Source: Nitrosomonadales bacterium
GTDB taxonomy: Bacteria; Pseudomonadota; Gammaproteobacteria; Burkholderiales; Gallionellaceae
DNA length: 64,000 nucleotides
Direction: 5' to 3'
Assembly: GCA_016199835.1 (NCBI GenBank)
Contig: JACQFX010000019.1
Coordinates: 43,884 to 107,883, forward strand
The position numbers and the translations under genes were made by a program. Under the pieces are notes generated by a model that saw only the letters and a program-made list of their open reading frames with translations, did not search any database and had not been told where the DNA came from. Below are positions 49,926 to 58,812 of the stretch, one piece after another. The stretch's first letter is position 1, and the number at the start of each line of letters is the position of its first letter.

Positions 49926-49953
49926 TTGATGGGTGAGGTGATTCTGTTACAAT
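49926..49953 (+). promoter_or_regulatory. Candidate sigma70-type promoter for the ccm genes
   Basis: TTGATG and TACAAT lie 16 bases apart, about 130 bases ahead of ccmF, in the 329-bp gap between the divergent ridA and ccmF. The rest of the gap holds a CCCC-AGCGA-GGGG small hairpin near 49890, an 18-codon frame (50032), and no other gene. Confidence 0.45.
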
Positions 49954-50031
49954 TAAAAGATGTGCAGCCTGGGGATGGATTACTCTGCCAATCAGGTGGT
50001 TGGTTAGGCGGCTGCAGAGTTTGGGGGATGG

Positions 50032-50088
50032 ATGAAATCAGGATTGATGATGGCTATTGCTGTCGCTATTGCCGGGAGAAATGAATGA
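50032..50088 (+). CDS. Possible 18-residue leader peptide coupled to ccmF
   Basis: The frame MKSGLMMAIAVAIAGRNE has a G-rich sequence (TTTGGGGG) just ahead and its TGA overlaps the ccmF ATG. It resembles the start of a signal peptide. It could be a coupling leader, the 5' remnant of a lost upstream gene, or chance. Confidence 0.25.
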   Translation: MKSGLMMAIAVAIAGRNE

Positions 50089-52058
50089 TACCCGAGATTG
50101 GTCACTTTGCCTTGATGCTGGCGATCGCGCTGGCCCTGGTGCAGGGTATTTTGCCCCTCGTTGGTGCGGCGCGCGGCAATACCATGTTGATGGGGGTGGC
50201 GCGCCCTGCGGCGTTCGGGCATTTCACTTTTGTGGCGCTTGCCTTTGCCTGCCTTGCGCAGTCTTTTCTCGGCAACGATTTTTCCGTGCTGTATGTGGCG
50301 CAGCATTCCAATTCCCAGCTCCCCTCGTACTATCGCTTCGCCGCGATCTGGGGCGGGCATGAGGGTTCGCTATTGCTGTGGACGTTCATATTGACCGTCT
50401 GGACCGTGGCCGTGACCCAGTTCAGTAAGCAGTTGCCGCAGGAAATGGTGGCGCGCGTGGTCGGGGTGATGGGTCTGATTTCGGTGGGGTTCCTGCTGTT
50501 CATGTTGTTCACTTCCAATCCGTTCGAGCGTCTGATTCCGGCCGCAGTGGATGGTCGTGACCTGTCGCCGATGCTGCAAGACCCGGGGCTGGTGATCCAT
50601 CCGCCCATGCTGTACATGGGGTATGTCGGTACTTCCGTGGCCTTTGCCTTTGCTATTGCCGCCTTGCTCGGCGGCAGGCTGGACGCTACCTGGGCGCGCT
50701 GGTCGCGCCCATGGACGATGGTGGCCTGGATATTTCTCACGCTCGGCATCATGCTGGGAAGCTGGTGGGCCTACTATGAATTGGGCTGGGGCGGCTGGTG
50801 GTTCTGGGATCCGGTGGAGAATGCCTCGTTTATGCCGTGGCTGGTTGCTACTGCATTGGTGCATTCATTGGCGGTGACAGAGAAGCGTGGCGCGTTCAAG
50901 AACTGGACGGTGTTCCTGGCCATCATCGGTTTTTCACTGAGTCTGCTGGGAACCTTCCTGGTGCGTTCCGGTGTGTTGACCTCGGTGCATGCCTTTGCCA
51001 CCGATCCCAAGCGTGGCGTCTTCGTGCTGGCCTTGCTGGGCATCGTGATCGGCAGTTCGTTGTTGCTGTTCGCGTGGCGCGCGCCCAAGGTTGGGCTCGG
51101 CGGCGGCTTTGCGCTTGTTTCGCGCGAATCGTTGCTGTTGCTGAATAACGTATTGTTGACAGTAGCAGCAGCCTCTGTGTTTCTCGGCACTCTGTATCCC
51201 TTGTTCATGGATGCTTTGGGGTTCGGAAAGATCTCCGTCGGGCCTCCTTATTTCGACGCGGTGTTCGGCCCTATCATGGCTGTCGCAGTTTTTCTGATGG
51301 GAGCGGGACCGTTCGCGCGCTGGAAGCAGGCGGATATGTCCGTGATGAGCAAACAATTGTGGATGTGGCTGGCTGCCAGCCTGGTGCCAGCGGTGATCGT
51401 GTGGTTTGCATTCGATCATTGGTCGGTGCCGATAGTAGGAGGCGTGACGCTGGGTTTCTGGTCGCTGCTTTCAGCGCTGGCATATTGGGTGGAACGTATG
51501 CGCGAGTCCGGCGGGATCGGGATGGCCGCAAAGTTGCGCGGGATGTCGCGCTCCTCTTACGGCATGTTGCTGGCACATGCCGGGATAGGCGTGTTCATCC
51601 TCGGCGTGACTTTCGTCAAGGGTTATGAGAACAGCAGCGAGATGCGCATGCGCATAGATGATACGACCACGCTGGGCAGTTATACCTTCCGTTTTTCCGA
51701 CGCCAATGAAGTGAGTGGGCCCAACTATAGTGCGATGCGTGCCACGATAGACGTGATGCAAAACGGCGCCAAAGTGACAACCCTGTATCCGGAGAAGCGT
51801 ATCTACAACGTGCAGACCATGCCGATGACCGAGGCAGCCATAAACTCGGGCGTGTTCCGCGATCTTTACGTTGCGATAGGCGAGATTCTGGCGAATGACG
51901 AAATGGTCGTGCGTATTCAGTATAAGCCGATGGTGGACTGGATATGGATTGGTTGTTTGTTCATGGCATTGGGGGGCGTGCTGGCAATGAGTGATCGCCG
52001 TTACCGCTTATCTGCGCAGCGTCAGGAACCGGCCGATGCGGTGACGGTGGCGAGCTGA
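50085..52058 (+). CDS. ccmF: Cytochrome c haem lyase subunit CcmF
   Basis: A 657-residue membrane protein with about 15 helices. The haem-handling WWD domain is seen as ELGWGGWWFWDPVENASFMPWL, preceded by WGGHEGSLLLWTFILTVWTVA. Conserved periplasmic histidines occur in VIHPPMLYMGYVGTSVAFAFA and in LVHSLAVTEKRGAFKNW. CcmF joins haem from CcmE to apocytochrome c with CcmH. ccmABCDE are not upstream, so they must lie elsewhere or the set is split. It is followed by ccmH after 29 bp. Confidence 0.95.
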   Translation: MIPEIGHFALMLAIALALVQGILPLVGAARGNTMLMGVARPAAFGHFTFVALAFACLAQSFLGNDFSVLYVAQHSNSQLPSYYRFAAIWGGHEGSLLLWTFILTVWTVAVTQFSKQLPQEMVARVVGVMGLISVGFLLFMLFTSNPFERLIPAAVDGRDLSPMLQDPGLVIHPPMLYMGYVGTSVAFAFAIAALLGGRLDATWARWSRPWTMVAWIFLTLGIMLGSWWAYYELGWGGWWFWDPVENASFMPWLVATALVHSLAVTEKRGAFKNWTVFLAIIGFSLSLLGTFLVRSGVLTSVHAFATDPKRGVFVLALLGIVIGSSLLLFAWRAPKVGLGGGFALVSRESLLLLNNVLLTVAAASVFLGTLYPLFMDALGFGKISVGPPYFDAVFGPIMAVAVFLMGAGPFARWKQADMSVMSKQLWMWLAASLVPAVIVWFAFDHWSVPIVGGVTLGFWSLLSALAYWVERMRESGGIGMAAKLRGMSRSSYGMLLAHAGIGVFILGVTFVKGYENSSEMRMRIDDTTTLGSYTFRFSDANEVSGPNYSAMRATIDVMQNGAKVTTLYPEKRIYNVQTMPMTEAAINSGVFRDLYVAIGEILANDEMVVRIQYKPMVDWIWIGCLFMALGGVLAMSDRRYRLSAQRQEPADAVTVAS

Positions 52059-52087
52059 TTCTGTAGTTGTTTGTCTGGAGGCTTGTA

Positions 52088-52573
52088 GTGTTCAAGGGAA
52101 TTTTGTTGGGCGTCTTGATGGCGCTTACTGTGTCGCAGGTTTATGCGAGCGAGGCACAGCCCGTCGTGGAAGACGTGGTGCTGGAGAAGCGCGTAACGGC
52201 CGTGTCGCAAGAGTTGCGCTGTCTGGTTTGCCAGAATCAGACCATAGCCGAGTCGCATGCCGAACTGGCGATAGACCTCAAGAATCAGGTGCGCGAAATG
52301 TTGAAGCAGGGCAAGTCCCAGCAGGAGATCGTGGATTATATGGTGCAGCGCTATGGCGATTTTGTGCTGTATCGCCCGCAAATGAAGACACGCAACTGGC
52401 TGTTGTGGTTCGGGCCATTCGTATTGCTGGCGCTGGCATTGGGCGTGTTGTTTATTAAATTGCGCCAGCGTCAGAAGGCGCTGGTACAGCAGGAAGCCGC
52501 CCCTTTGAGTGCGGAGGAGCATGGTCGTGCGGCATTACTGTTGTCCGGCATAGATAAAGGAGCGCAGTCATGA
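52088..52573 (+). CDS. ccmH: Cytochrome c maturation protein CcmH
   Basis: A 161-residue membrane-anchored thiol protein. An N-terminal signal (ILLGVLMALTVSQVYA) leads to the periplasmic helix bundle with the redox motif RCLVCQNQTIAESHAELA, a second helical part (DLKNQVREMLKQGKSQQEIVDYMVQRYGDFVLY) and a C-terminal membrane helix (WLLWFGPFVLLALALGVLFI). It keeps apocytochrome CxxCH reduced for ligation. GTG 52088 is selected because GGAGG precedes it by 7 bases; the longer frame begins with a TTG. The CcmI part, fused in E. coli CcmH, is separate here (next gene). Confidence 0.93.
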   Translation: MFKGILLGVLMALTVSQVYASEAQPVVEDVVLEKRVTAVSQELRCLVCQNQTIAESHAELAIDLKNQVREMLKQGKSQQEIVDYMVQRYGDFVLYRPQMKTRNWLLWFGPFVLLALALGVLFIKLRQRQKALVQQEAAPLSAEEHGRAALLLSGIDKGAQS

Positions 52574-53784
52574 CGACATTCTGGATCATCGCCGGGTTGC
52601 TGGTCGTGGGGGCGCTGTTGTTTGTGGTGCCACCATTGCTGTTGCGCAGCAAATCGGCCGCTTCCGTTAAGCGTTCGGAAATGAACTTGTCCATTTATCG
52701 GGATCAGTTGCGCGAATTGGATTCCGATCTTGCGTCCGGTGCATTGAATGAGGCGCAATATCAGGCAGCGAAAAATGAATTGGAAAGGCGGGCACTGGAA
52801 GACGCTGAAACTACGGGTGAAGAGGCAGCTACGCAACCGGGTGGTCGATGGGTGGCTGTTGCGGCCATCGTGGCGATTCCGGTTTTAACAGTTACGCTTT
52901 ACCTATTGCTGGGCAAGCCTGAAGAGATGGCGCCGAAATCCGGAGGTGCAAACCAGGCGCAGGGAGTCGGGCAGGCGCAAATCGAGGAGATGGTGGCAGG
53001 CTTGGCAAAAAAGCTGAAGGATAAACCGGATGATGCCGAGGGTTGGGAAATGCTGGGGCGCTCGTATGCGACCTTGCGTCGTTTTGGTGATTCCAGTGCC
53101 GCCTATGCGCGTGCGGCTGCGCTGTCGCCAAACAATGCTCAGTTATTAACCGACTATGCCGACGTGCTGGCCATGGTTAACGGTCGCAATATTCAGGGCG
53201 AACCTGAAAAGATCATTTTGCAGGCTTTGCGGGCTGAACCGAATAATATCAAGGCGCTGGCCCTGGCGGGCTCTGCCGCATTTCAGCGCCACGATTATCG
53301 CAAGGCCATTGATTGGTGGCAGCAGATTCTCAAGTTGGTGCCGCCGGATTCCCAGATTGCGCGCACCGCTACGGCCAACATCAGCCAGGCACAAGGGTTG
53401 TCGGGTCAGCCTTTGGGGGGGCTATCCAAGGCAGGTGCTGCTGGCAAATTGAGTGGCAAGGTGAGCCTGGATCCGGCGCTCAAATCACGTGTTACCGATA
53501 CCGATACGGTGTTTATTTTTGCGCGCGATGCTGATGCGCAACGTCCGCCACTGGCGGTTTTGCGCAAGACGGTGAAAGAGTTGCCGCTGGCGTTCACGCT
53601 GGACGACAGCATGGCGCCCATGCCGAATTTCAAATTGTCTTCGGCGGTTAATGTGGTGGTCAGTGCACGCGTCTCCAGAAGCGGCAATGCGATGCCTGCC
53701 CCCGGAGATTTGCAAGGGAGCGGGCAGCCAGTGAAAAATGGTGCGGCTGGCGTGTCCATAATTATCAACTCCGAGATCAAATAG
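52570..53784 (+). CDS. ccmI: Cytochrome c maturation protein CcmI (TPR apocytochrome chaperone)
   Basis: A 404-residue protein with two membrane helices (FWIIAGLLVVGALLFVVPPLLL and VAVAAIVAIPVLTVTLYLLLG) enclosing a leucine-zipper-like loop (LSIYRDQLRELDSDLASGALN, typical of CcmI/CycH). A periplasmic TPR region follows (WEMLGRSYATLRRFGDSSAAYARAAALSP). The C-terminus has a CycH-type beta domain (LAVLRKTVKELPLAFTLDDSMAPMPNFKLS). It presents apocytochrome C-termini to CcmFH. The ATG overlaps the ccmH stop. Confidence 0.93.
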   Translation: MTTFWIIAGLLVVGALLFVVPPLLLRSKSAASVKRSEMNLSIYRDQLRELDSDLASGALNEAQYQAAKNELERRALEDAETTGEEAATQPGGRWVAVAAIVAIPVLTVTLYLLLGKPEEMAPKSGGANQAQGVGQAQIEEMVAGLAKKLKDKPDDAEGWEMLGRSYATLRRFGDSSAAYARAAALSPNNAQLLTDYADVLAMVNGRNIQGEPEKIILQALRAEPNNIKALALAGSAAFQRHDYRKAIDWWQQILKLVPPDSQIARTATANISQAQGLSGQPLGGLSKAGAAGKLSGKVSLDPALKSRVTDTDTVFIFARDADAQRPPLAVLRKTVKELPLAFTLDDSMAPMPNFKLSSAVNVVVSARVSRSGNAMPAPGDLQGSGQPVKNGAAGVSIIINSEIK

Positions 53785-53839
53785 CGTTTCTGTCGGTGAC
53801 GCGGAAGTGTTCATGGTGCGTCGTCATTCGGAGCGGGTG

Positions 53840-54379
53840 ATGAATGCGCAGCGGCGGCAACTGTTGCATCTGGCACTGTTCGGCGTGTCGCTGGCTATTT
53901 TTCCGGCCTGCCGTGATGGTGCTGTTCGACTGGTAGAGGGGAAACGCTTTCCGGACTTTTTATTGCCGGATCTGGACAGCAGCCGGAGACGATTTGCACT
54001 TGTTCCGGATGTGCCCATGGTTGTTAATTTTTGGGCCAGTTGGTGCGAGCCCTGTCGACGTGAAATGACCAGTCTGGAAAAGCTGAGCCAGATTTTCTCT
54101 GGAGAGGAATTGTTGGTTGTCGGGATTGCGGTTGACAGCGATGTCAATCTGGCGCGGGAATTCGCCCTGCACTATGGGCTCACGTTCCCGTTATTGTCGG
54201 ACAGTGATCAGGCATTATCAAACGGTGTGCTGGGAATATCTGCATTCCCGACGACTTATCTGCTCAGGCGCGATCGCATCATTGCCCGTATCATTACCGG
54301 TGAGCGGGATTGGGCGGATTCGGGGATGATTGGGGAAATGGAAGCATCGCTGGCGATACGCCGTCACTCTGCTGATTGA
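53840..54379 (+). CDS. TlpA/ResA-like periplasmic thioredoxin, probably a lipoprotein
   Basis: A 179-residue thioredoxin-fold protein with active site NFWASWCEPCRREM and the cis-Pro strand ISAFPTTYLLRRDRII. The N-terminal segment LLHLALFGVSLAIFPAC is a signal with a lipobox-like FPAC, so membrane lipid anchoring is likely. As the last gene after ccmI it may act as the CcmG/DsbE-like reductant of CcmH or apocytochrome c, but it lacks the CcmG GVYGAPETF loop, so TlpA/ResA-type is the safer name. ATG 53840 follows GGAGCGGG. Confidence 0.8.
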   Translation: MNAQRRQLLHLALFGVSLAIFPACRDGAVRLVEGKRFPDFLLPDLDSSRRRFALVPDVPMVVNFWASWCEPCRREMTSLEKLSQIFSGEELLVVGIAVDSDVNLAREFALHYGLTFPLLSDSDQALSNGVLGISAFPTTYLLRRDRIIARIITGERDWADSGMIGEMEASLAIRRHSAD

Positions 54380-54456
54380 CTGCTCGGGTGACCTTGGGAT
54401 TTTCGTGTGATCAGAACCGGGGGCTGCCCTGAGGGTTGTGTTCGTATGGGTAATGA

Positions 54457-56016
54457 ATGAACCGATTAGACGACAAGCTGAGTGAGGGACAAGGCGTTCT
54501 ATTGCATGCGCCAGCGCCGATACGGGAAGTGCGGGGCTCGCTGTTGTCCGGCATGTCCTTGCGCACCAAGGGGGTATGGGTGATGGTTATTTTCCTCGCC
54601 TATACAATTTCGGCTGGTTTCGTCATGGGCCGGGAGCGCAATGCCTTGTATTGGGATCTCCGACAACTAGAGGTGGTGCATGCAGATGAGGAGCGCCAAC
54701 TGGCGTTGAACATGCTGGTAACGCGCGCGGTACTTATCGTGAATGAAAATTATTACTCGCCAAGCCTGGAGACAACTTCCGGACTGAATGTCGGCTTGCG
54801 GAGCGTGGCTGTCCAGGTGGAGGCGGTGCTGGAAAGCCTGACCAGCATGGCGCAATCCTACCCTCTGCTGCTCGACGATGTCGCTGCATTACGCACGAAC
54901 TTGAATGACCTGTCCGGAGGAGTCCAGCCGAGCAGAGCCATCATCGGTGATGTTCGAAATAATCTGCATAAACTGGTCATCGGGATGGATCAGGTGGCCG
55001 CCCTGATGCGAGGAAATAAACAGGCATTGATGGGGCAATATAGCAAAACGTTTGACAGGCTATCTCTGGTTTGGTCGTCTACTGCGGCTATCGGTGTAGT
55101 GTTCCTGGGTGGCATAGTCATGTTTTTCGTTACGCGTTTGGCGTGGGATATCCGCCGCGTTCAGGATCGAGCACTGGCGATAGTGGAAGGTTATCGTGGC
55201 AAACCGTTGGCAGTCACCCGGCACGACGAGTTAGGATCGCTCATGGAGGCCGTTAACAAGGTGCAAATTGAATTGCGCCAGCATGAGATGCAGATGGAGC
55301 TCATCCGTCAACAGCGCTTCCATAAGGAAAAAATGGCGGCGGTTGGATCGCTCGCTTCGGTGGTTGCGCACGAGATCAATAATCCGCTGTCAGCTATTGT
55401 GGGTGCGGCGCAGTCCATGTCGGATTTGCATAGTATGCGCACAGACGGCGGGCCGTATGTTCAACTGGCCGAGGTTATTCTGGGGCAGGCGCGGCGGGTA
55501 ATGAATATCACGCGACAGATATCCGAGTTTTCCATGCCCCAATCGGCTGAACCGGAATTCCTGGATACAAATAATCTGATACGCAGCACAGTCAAGTTTA
55601 TCAGCTTCGACAGGCGGTTCAGCTCGATAGACATGGTGCTCAACCTTGATCCGCAGCTTCCCGCAGTACATGCCGTGGGTGACCATTTGACGCAGGTGGT
55701 GATGAATCTGCTTATCAATGCGGCAGACGCCACGGAAGGCAGGGCGGATCCTAAGCCGAGAATTATCATTTCCAGCATGTCTCGCAATGGTAGCGTTGAA
55801 GTGGCGGTCACCGATAATGGCACGGGGATGGACAAAGCAACGCTGGGTCGCGTATTTGAAGAATATTTCACCACCAAGCCGGCAGGCAAGGGGAGCGGGA
55901 TAGGCATGGCGGTTTCGAAGTCATTGATTGAATCCGGAGGCGGTAGCATAAGCGTAGAATCCGAGCCGGGAATCGGCACGACAGTGACCATAATGCTGCC
56001 AGTCATAGGTAATTAA
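54457..56016 (+). CDS. Membrane sensor histidine kinase, NtrB-like
   Basis: A 519-residue kinase with two membrane helices (GVWVMVIFLAYTISAGFVMG and AAIGVVFLGGIVMFFVTRLAW) flanking a periplasmic helical sensor of about 150 residues. A HAMP-like linker (RVQDRALAIVEGYRGKPLAVTRHDELGSL), the H-box VVAHEINNPLSAIVGAA, and an ATPase domain with NLLINAADATEG, DNGTGMDKATLG and GKGSGIGMAVSKSLIESGGG follow. The ENNPL-type H-box is that of kinases that pair with sigma54 activators. Its regulator is the next gene (10 bp). The signal it senses is unknown. Confidence 0.88.
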   Translation: MNRLDDKLSEGQGVLLHAPAPIREVRGSLLSGMSLRTKGVWVMVIFLAYTISAGFVMGRERNALYWDLRQLEVVHADEERQLALNMLVTRAVLIVNENYYSPSLETTSGLNVGLRSVAVQVEAVLESLTSMAQSYPLLLDDVAALRTNLNDLSGGVQPSRAIIGDVRNNLHKLVIGMDQVAALMRGNKQALMGQYSKTFDRLSLVWSSTAAIGVVFLGGIVMFFVTRLAWDIRRVQDRALAIVEGYRGKPLAVTRHDELGSLMEAVNKVQIELRQHEMQMELIRQQRFHKEKMAAVGSLASVVAHEINNPLSAIVGAAQSMSDLHSMRTDGGPYVQLAEVILGQARRVMNITRQISEFSMPQSAEPEFLDTNNLIRSTVKFISFDRRFSSIDMVLNLDPQLPAVHAVGDHLTQVVMNLLINAADATEGRADPKPRIIISSMSRNGSVEVAVTDNGTGMDKATLGRVFEEYFTTKPAGKGSGIGMAVSKSLIESGGGSISVESEPGIGTTVTIMLPVIGN

Positions 56017-56026
56017 GGGTGAATAC

Positions 56027-57379
56027 ATGCATGTTCTGGTGATAGATGACGAGGCTGCGCTCCGGCAGATACTTTCGAATCTTGTGAGTCGTGCTGGCTA
56101 TTCTGTCGATACGGCAGCAACCGCATCTGAGGCGACCGCCAAGCTGGTGCGGGGGGATGTTGATGTGGCGCTGTGCGATGTGCGTTTACCTGATGGCGAT
56201 GGCATCGAGCTGGTTCGCAATTTCAAGGCTCCGGGTGCGGCAATAGATACTCAGTTCATCATGGTAACGGCATTTGCTTCGATGGAAACTGCGGTGGAGG
56301 CATTGCGGGCGGGGGCGACAGATTATATTGTCAAGCCGGTGCATAACGAAGAGCTGTTGCACAGGTTGTCCCAGATTGCGGCGATGCATGGCTTGCGCGC
56401 GGAGAACAAGGCGTTGCGCAATCTGGTTTCGGGTGGGCGCGGTTTGTACCGATTCAATTCGGCCGCCATGCAGCAAGTGGATCGTTTGGTGAGCAAGGTT
56501 GCGGTTACCAATAGTACCGTTCTGGTTACGGGGGAGAGCGGTACGGGTAAAGGCGTCATTGCACGCTCGATTCATGAGCAGAGTTCGCGTGCCGAGTTTC
56601 CGTTCATCCCGGTTAACTGCGGTGCGATTCCGGAGAACCTGATTGAGAGTGAGTTTTTCGGCCACACCAAAGGTGCATTTACCGGGGCAGACAAGGTACG
56701 TAAAGGGCTATTCACTGAGGCTGATCGGGGAACGATCTTTCTGGATGAAATTGGCGAATTGCCATTGCATTTGCAAACCAAATTATTGCATGTCATCGAG
56801 GATAAGCAGGTACGTCCGGTCGGCGGTGAACAAGCGCGCAGTGTTGATGTGCGTATCATAGCCGCCACGAACCGCAGTCTGGAGGGGATGGCAAAAGAGG
56901 GGAAGTTCCGCGAGGATTTGTATTTTCGCCTGAGCATGTTTCATATCCATATGCCGCCGTTGCGTGAACGTCATGGCGATATTGCTGGGCTTATTCGGCA
57001 TTTGTTGAGCAATGTTGCTGTGTCGGCTTCGGGCGGATTGCTGGAAATAGAGCCGGAGGCCGAGGAGATACTGCTGTCTTACGACTGGCCGGGCAATGTC
57101 AGGCAGTTGGAGAATGTAATTAATCGCGCTTACATTCTCGCAGATGGAGGACGCATCACTCTATTGGATTTGCCCTCTGAACTTTCTCGCCAAGCTGTGA
57201 GTCAGGAGGGCGCTGGGGCGCATGTTGGAAAAGGCGGGAGCCTGCGAGACCAGTTACGTCAAATTGAAACAGAAATTATTGTCAATGCGATCAATGAAGC
57301 GGGTGGGGATCGCAAACTGGCTGCGCAGAGGTTGGAGATTGGCCTATCCAGCCTCTATCGGAAGCTGGAGGAGGCATGA
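56027..57379 (+). CDS. Sigma54-dependent response regulator (NtrC family)
   Basis: A 450-residue protein. The receiver domain has phosphoacceptor D51 in VALCDVRLPDGDG; the AAA+ domain has Walker A TGESGTGKGVIARSIHEQS, the sigma54-contact loop GAFTGADK, Walker B IFLDEIGELPLHLQTKLLHV and sensor region AATNRSLEGMAKEGKFREDLYFRLSMF. A Fis-type helix-turn-helix ends the protein (GGDRKLAAQRLEIGLSSLYRKLEEA). It is cotranscribed with the kinase. Target promoters are not known; no clear -24/-12 site was spotted in the nearby genes. Confidence 0.92.
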   Translation: MHVLVIDDEAALRQILSNLVSRAGYSVDTAATASEATAKLVRGDVDVALCDVRLPDGDGIELVRNFKAPGAAIDTQFIMVTAFASMETAVEALRAGATDYIVKPVHNEELLHRLSQIAAMHGLRAENKALRNLVSGGRGLYRFNSAAMQQVDRLVSKVAVTNSTVLVTGESGTGKGVIARSIHEQSSRAEFPFIPVNCGAIPENLIESEFFGHTKGAFTGADKVRKGLFTEADRGTIFLDEIGELPLHLQTKLLHVIEDKQVRPVGGEQARSVDVRIIAATNRSLEGMAKEGKFREDLYFRLSMFHIHMPPLRERHGDIAGLIRHLLSNVAVSASGGLLEIEPEAEEILLSYDWPGNVRQLENVINRAYILADGGRITLLDLPSELSRQAVSQEGAGAHVGKGGSLRDQLRQIETEIIVNAINEAGGDRKLAAQRLEIGLSSLYRKLEEA

Positions 57380-57443
57380 ATGTTTGGGAGTGGTTTGAGG
57401 GCAATCAATGCGCGGTTAACGCGCGAAACATGGGGGTATTGTG

Positions 57444-58211
57444 ATGTGTAAATGGAAATTCGGGCTGTTGATGGTGGGGGCGTTTCTTTGCTTGCCTGTG
57501 GGGCTGGCACAAGGAAAGTCAGTAACCGAGGAGGAGAAGAAGGCAGAATCGGAATCTGATAAAGGATGGGTGGTGCGGGCACAGAGTAGTGTTTACGCCA
57601 TTGCAGCAATGAAACCTCAAGATACCACTGCCGATGAGGATTATGCGGCGGCGGCGGCGGCCGATATTATTGCCGACTTGCCGAGGGCCTCAGCGTTATA
57701 TCGGCGGGCGGCAGATAAGGGCCACCTGCTCGCGCAGTTGAGGGTCGCAGCACTTATGGTTGCGGTTTACCCGGAAGATGCGGTCAAATATTATCGTATG
57801 GCTGCCGATCAAGGTAGCGCAGTTGCACAGATGGGACTGGGCGGACTGTATGAAACGGGCCGGGGGGGGCTAAAGAAGAACAATGTCGAGGCGCGCAACT
57901 GGTTCATGAAAGCTGCAGAGCAAGGCGATGCAGGGGGTATTAGCGCCATAGCGGCCTCTTATTATGCAGGGAGATTTGGCTATGACGAGTCCAAGCGCAA
58001 TACTCCGGAAGCCGTTGAGTGGCTTCAGCGAGCAGCAGTTGTGAAAGATATAAAAGCGGCAGATGCGATTATTGAGGGATATAAAATAGGTCGCTATGGG
58101 CTTCCAGTCGATGCTGCGAAGGTAACTGAATGGGAGCTCAAGAAGAAGGAAATATTCGGTATAAAAGAAGAGAAAGTGATGAAGAAGAAGAAGCTGCGCC
58201 AACAGTTATGA
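57444..58211 (+). CDS. Secreted Sel1-repeat protein
   Basis: A 255-residue protein with signal peptide LLMVGAFLCLPVGLAQG. At least four Sel1/TPR-like helical repeats follow, for example ASALYRRAADKGHLLAQLRVAAL, AVKYYRMAADQGSAVAQMGLGGLYETG and EARNWFMKAAEQGDAGGISAIA. Such proteins act as protein-interaction scaffolds in the periplasm. A (GCG)n run encodes DYAAAAAADI. The C-terminal tail is very basic (KVMKKKKLRQ). It is preceded by the kinase/regulator pair with a 64-bp gap and could be their target, but this is only positional. Confidence 0.75.
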   Translation: MCKWKFGLLMVGAFLCLPVGLAQGKSVTEEEKKAESESDKGWVVRAQSSVYAIAAMKPQDTTADEDYAAAAAADIIADLPRASALYRRAADKGHLLAQLRVAALMVAVYPEDAVKYYRMAADQGSAVAQMGLGGLYETGRGGLKKNNVEARNWFMKAAEQGDAGGISAIAASYYAGRFGYDESKRNTPEAVEWLQRAAVVKDIKAADAIIEGYKIGRYGLPVDAAKVTEWELKKKEIFGIKEEKVMKKKKLRQQL

Positions 58212-58229
58212 GCGCAGGTGGTTTGGTGG

Positions 58230-58261
58230 GCTGGGCAGGCGCCCCAATCGCCTTGCCCAGC
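58230..58261. terminator. Hairpin between convergent genes
   Basis: GCTGGGCAGGCG pairs with CGCCTTGCCCAGC (one bulged T) around a short loop. It lies between the converging Sel1 gene and the minus-strand methyltransferase and could end transcription from both sides. There is no T-run. Confidence 0.4.
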
Positions 58262-58275
58262 TTGGTCCCCTCGTA

Positions 58276-58812
58276 TTATTTGACAGCTTCCAGATTCAGG
58301 CTCATCAATTTGCCGGTTTCTTTTTGCATGTGTGGAATATGCGCTTGCGAGTAGTCGTCAACGCCTGCATGTTCGGTTGTGCGCCAATCCCAGCGCCGTA
58401 CTTCACGAAAGCCCGTATCGAGAAGTTCCTGGCGCAGAAATTTCTCATCAAAAATCATTTTGTGGAAGTCATAGGCATCGCGTTGCCCGCCTACTATCAG
58501 TCCAACCAAACCGGTCAATCCATCTGCTAAGCCGCTTTCATAATAAATCGCTGCGCAGGCAGCAAAGTCGGGAACAGATAGGCGCAGTATGCCTCCTGGC
58601 TTGAGTACGCGGAACCATTCCTCTAATACGGCTTTATACTCGTTGCGACCAAAATGCTCCAGGACGTGGCTGGCATAGATTAGCGAGACGCTTGCATCAT
58701 CCAGCAGCAGTCGTTCCACGGGGCCGACAATATCAACGTGGGGAGCCGGCAGAGCGTCAACATGAATGAATCCGGGTATGTGGCGCGGGCCGCAGCCCAA
58801 ATGAAGTTTCAC
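58276..58812 (-). CDS. SAM-dependent methyltransferase, small
   Basis: A 178-residue Methyltransf_11-type domain starting MKLHLGCGPRHIPGFIHVDA, with the acidic DASVSLIYASHVLEHFGRNE and RVLKPGGILRLSVPDF. Proteins with the N-terminal LxxGCGxxxxxGFxxVD motif are common in surface polysaccharide loci. It abuts the next methyltransferase without a gap, so they are probably one operon. The substrate is unknown. Confidence 0.8.
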   Translation of the reverse strand: MKLHLGCGPRHIPGFIHVDALPAPHVDIVGPVERLLLDDASVSLIYASHVLEHFGRNEYKAVLEEWFRVLKPGGILRLSVPDFAACAAIYYESGLADGLTGLVGLIVGGQRDAYDFHKMIFDEKFLRQELLDTGFREVRRWDWRTTEHAGVDDYSQAHIPHMQKETGKLMSLNLEAVK

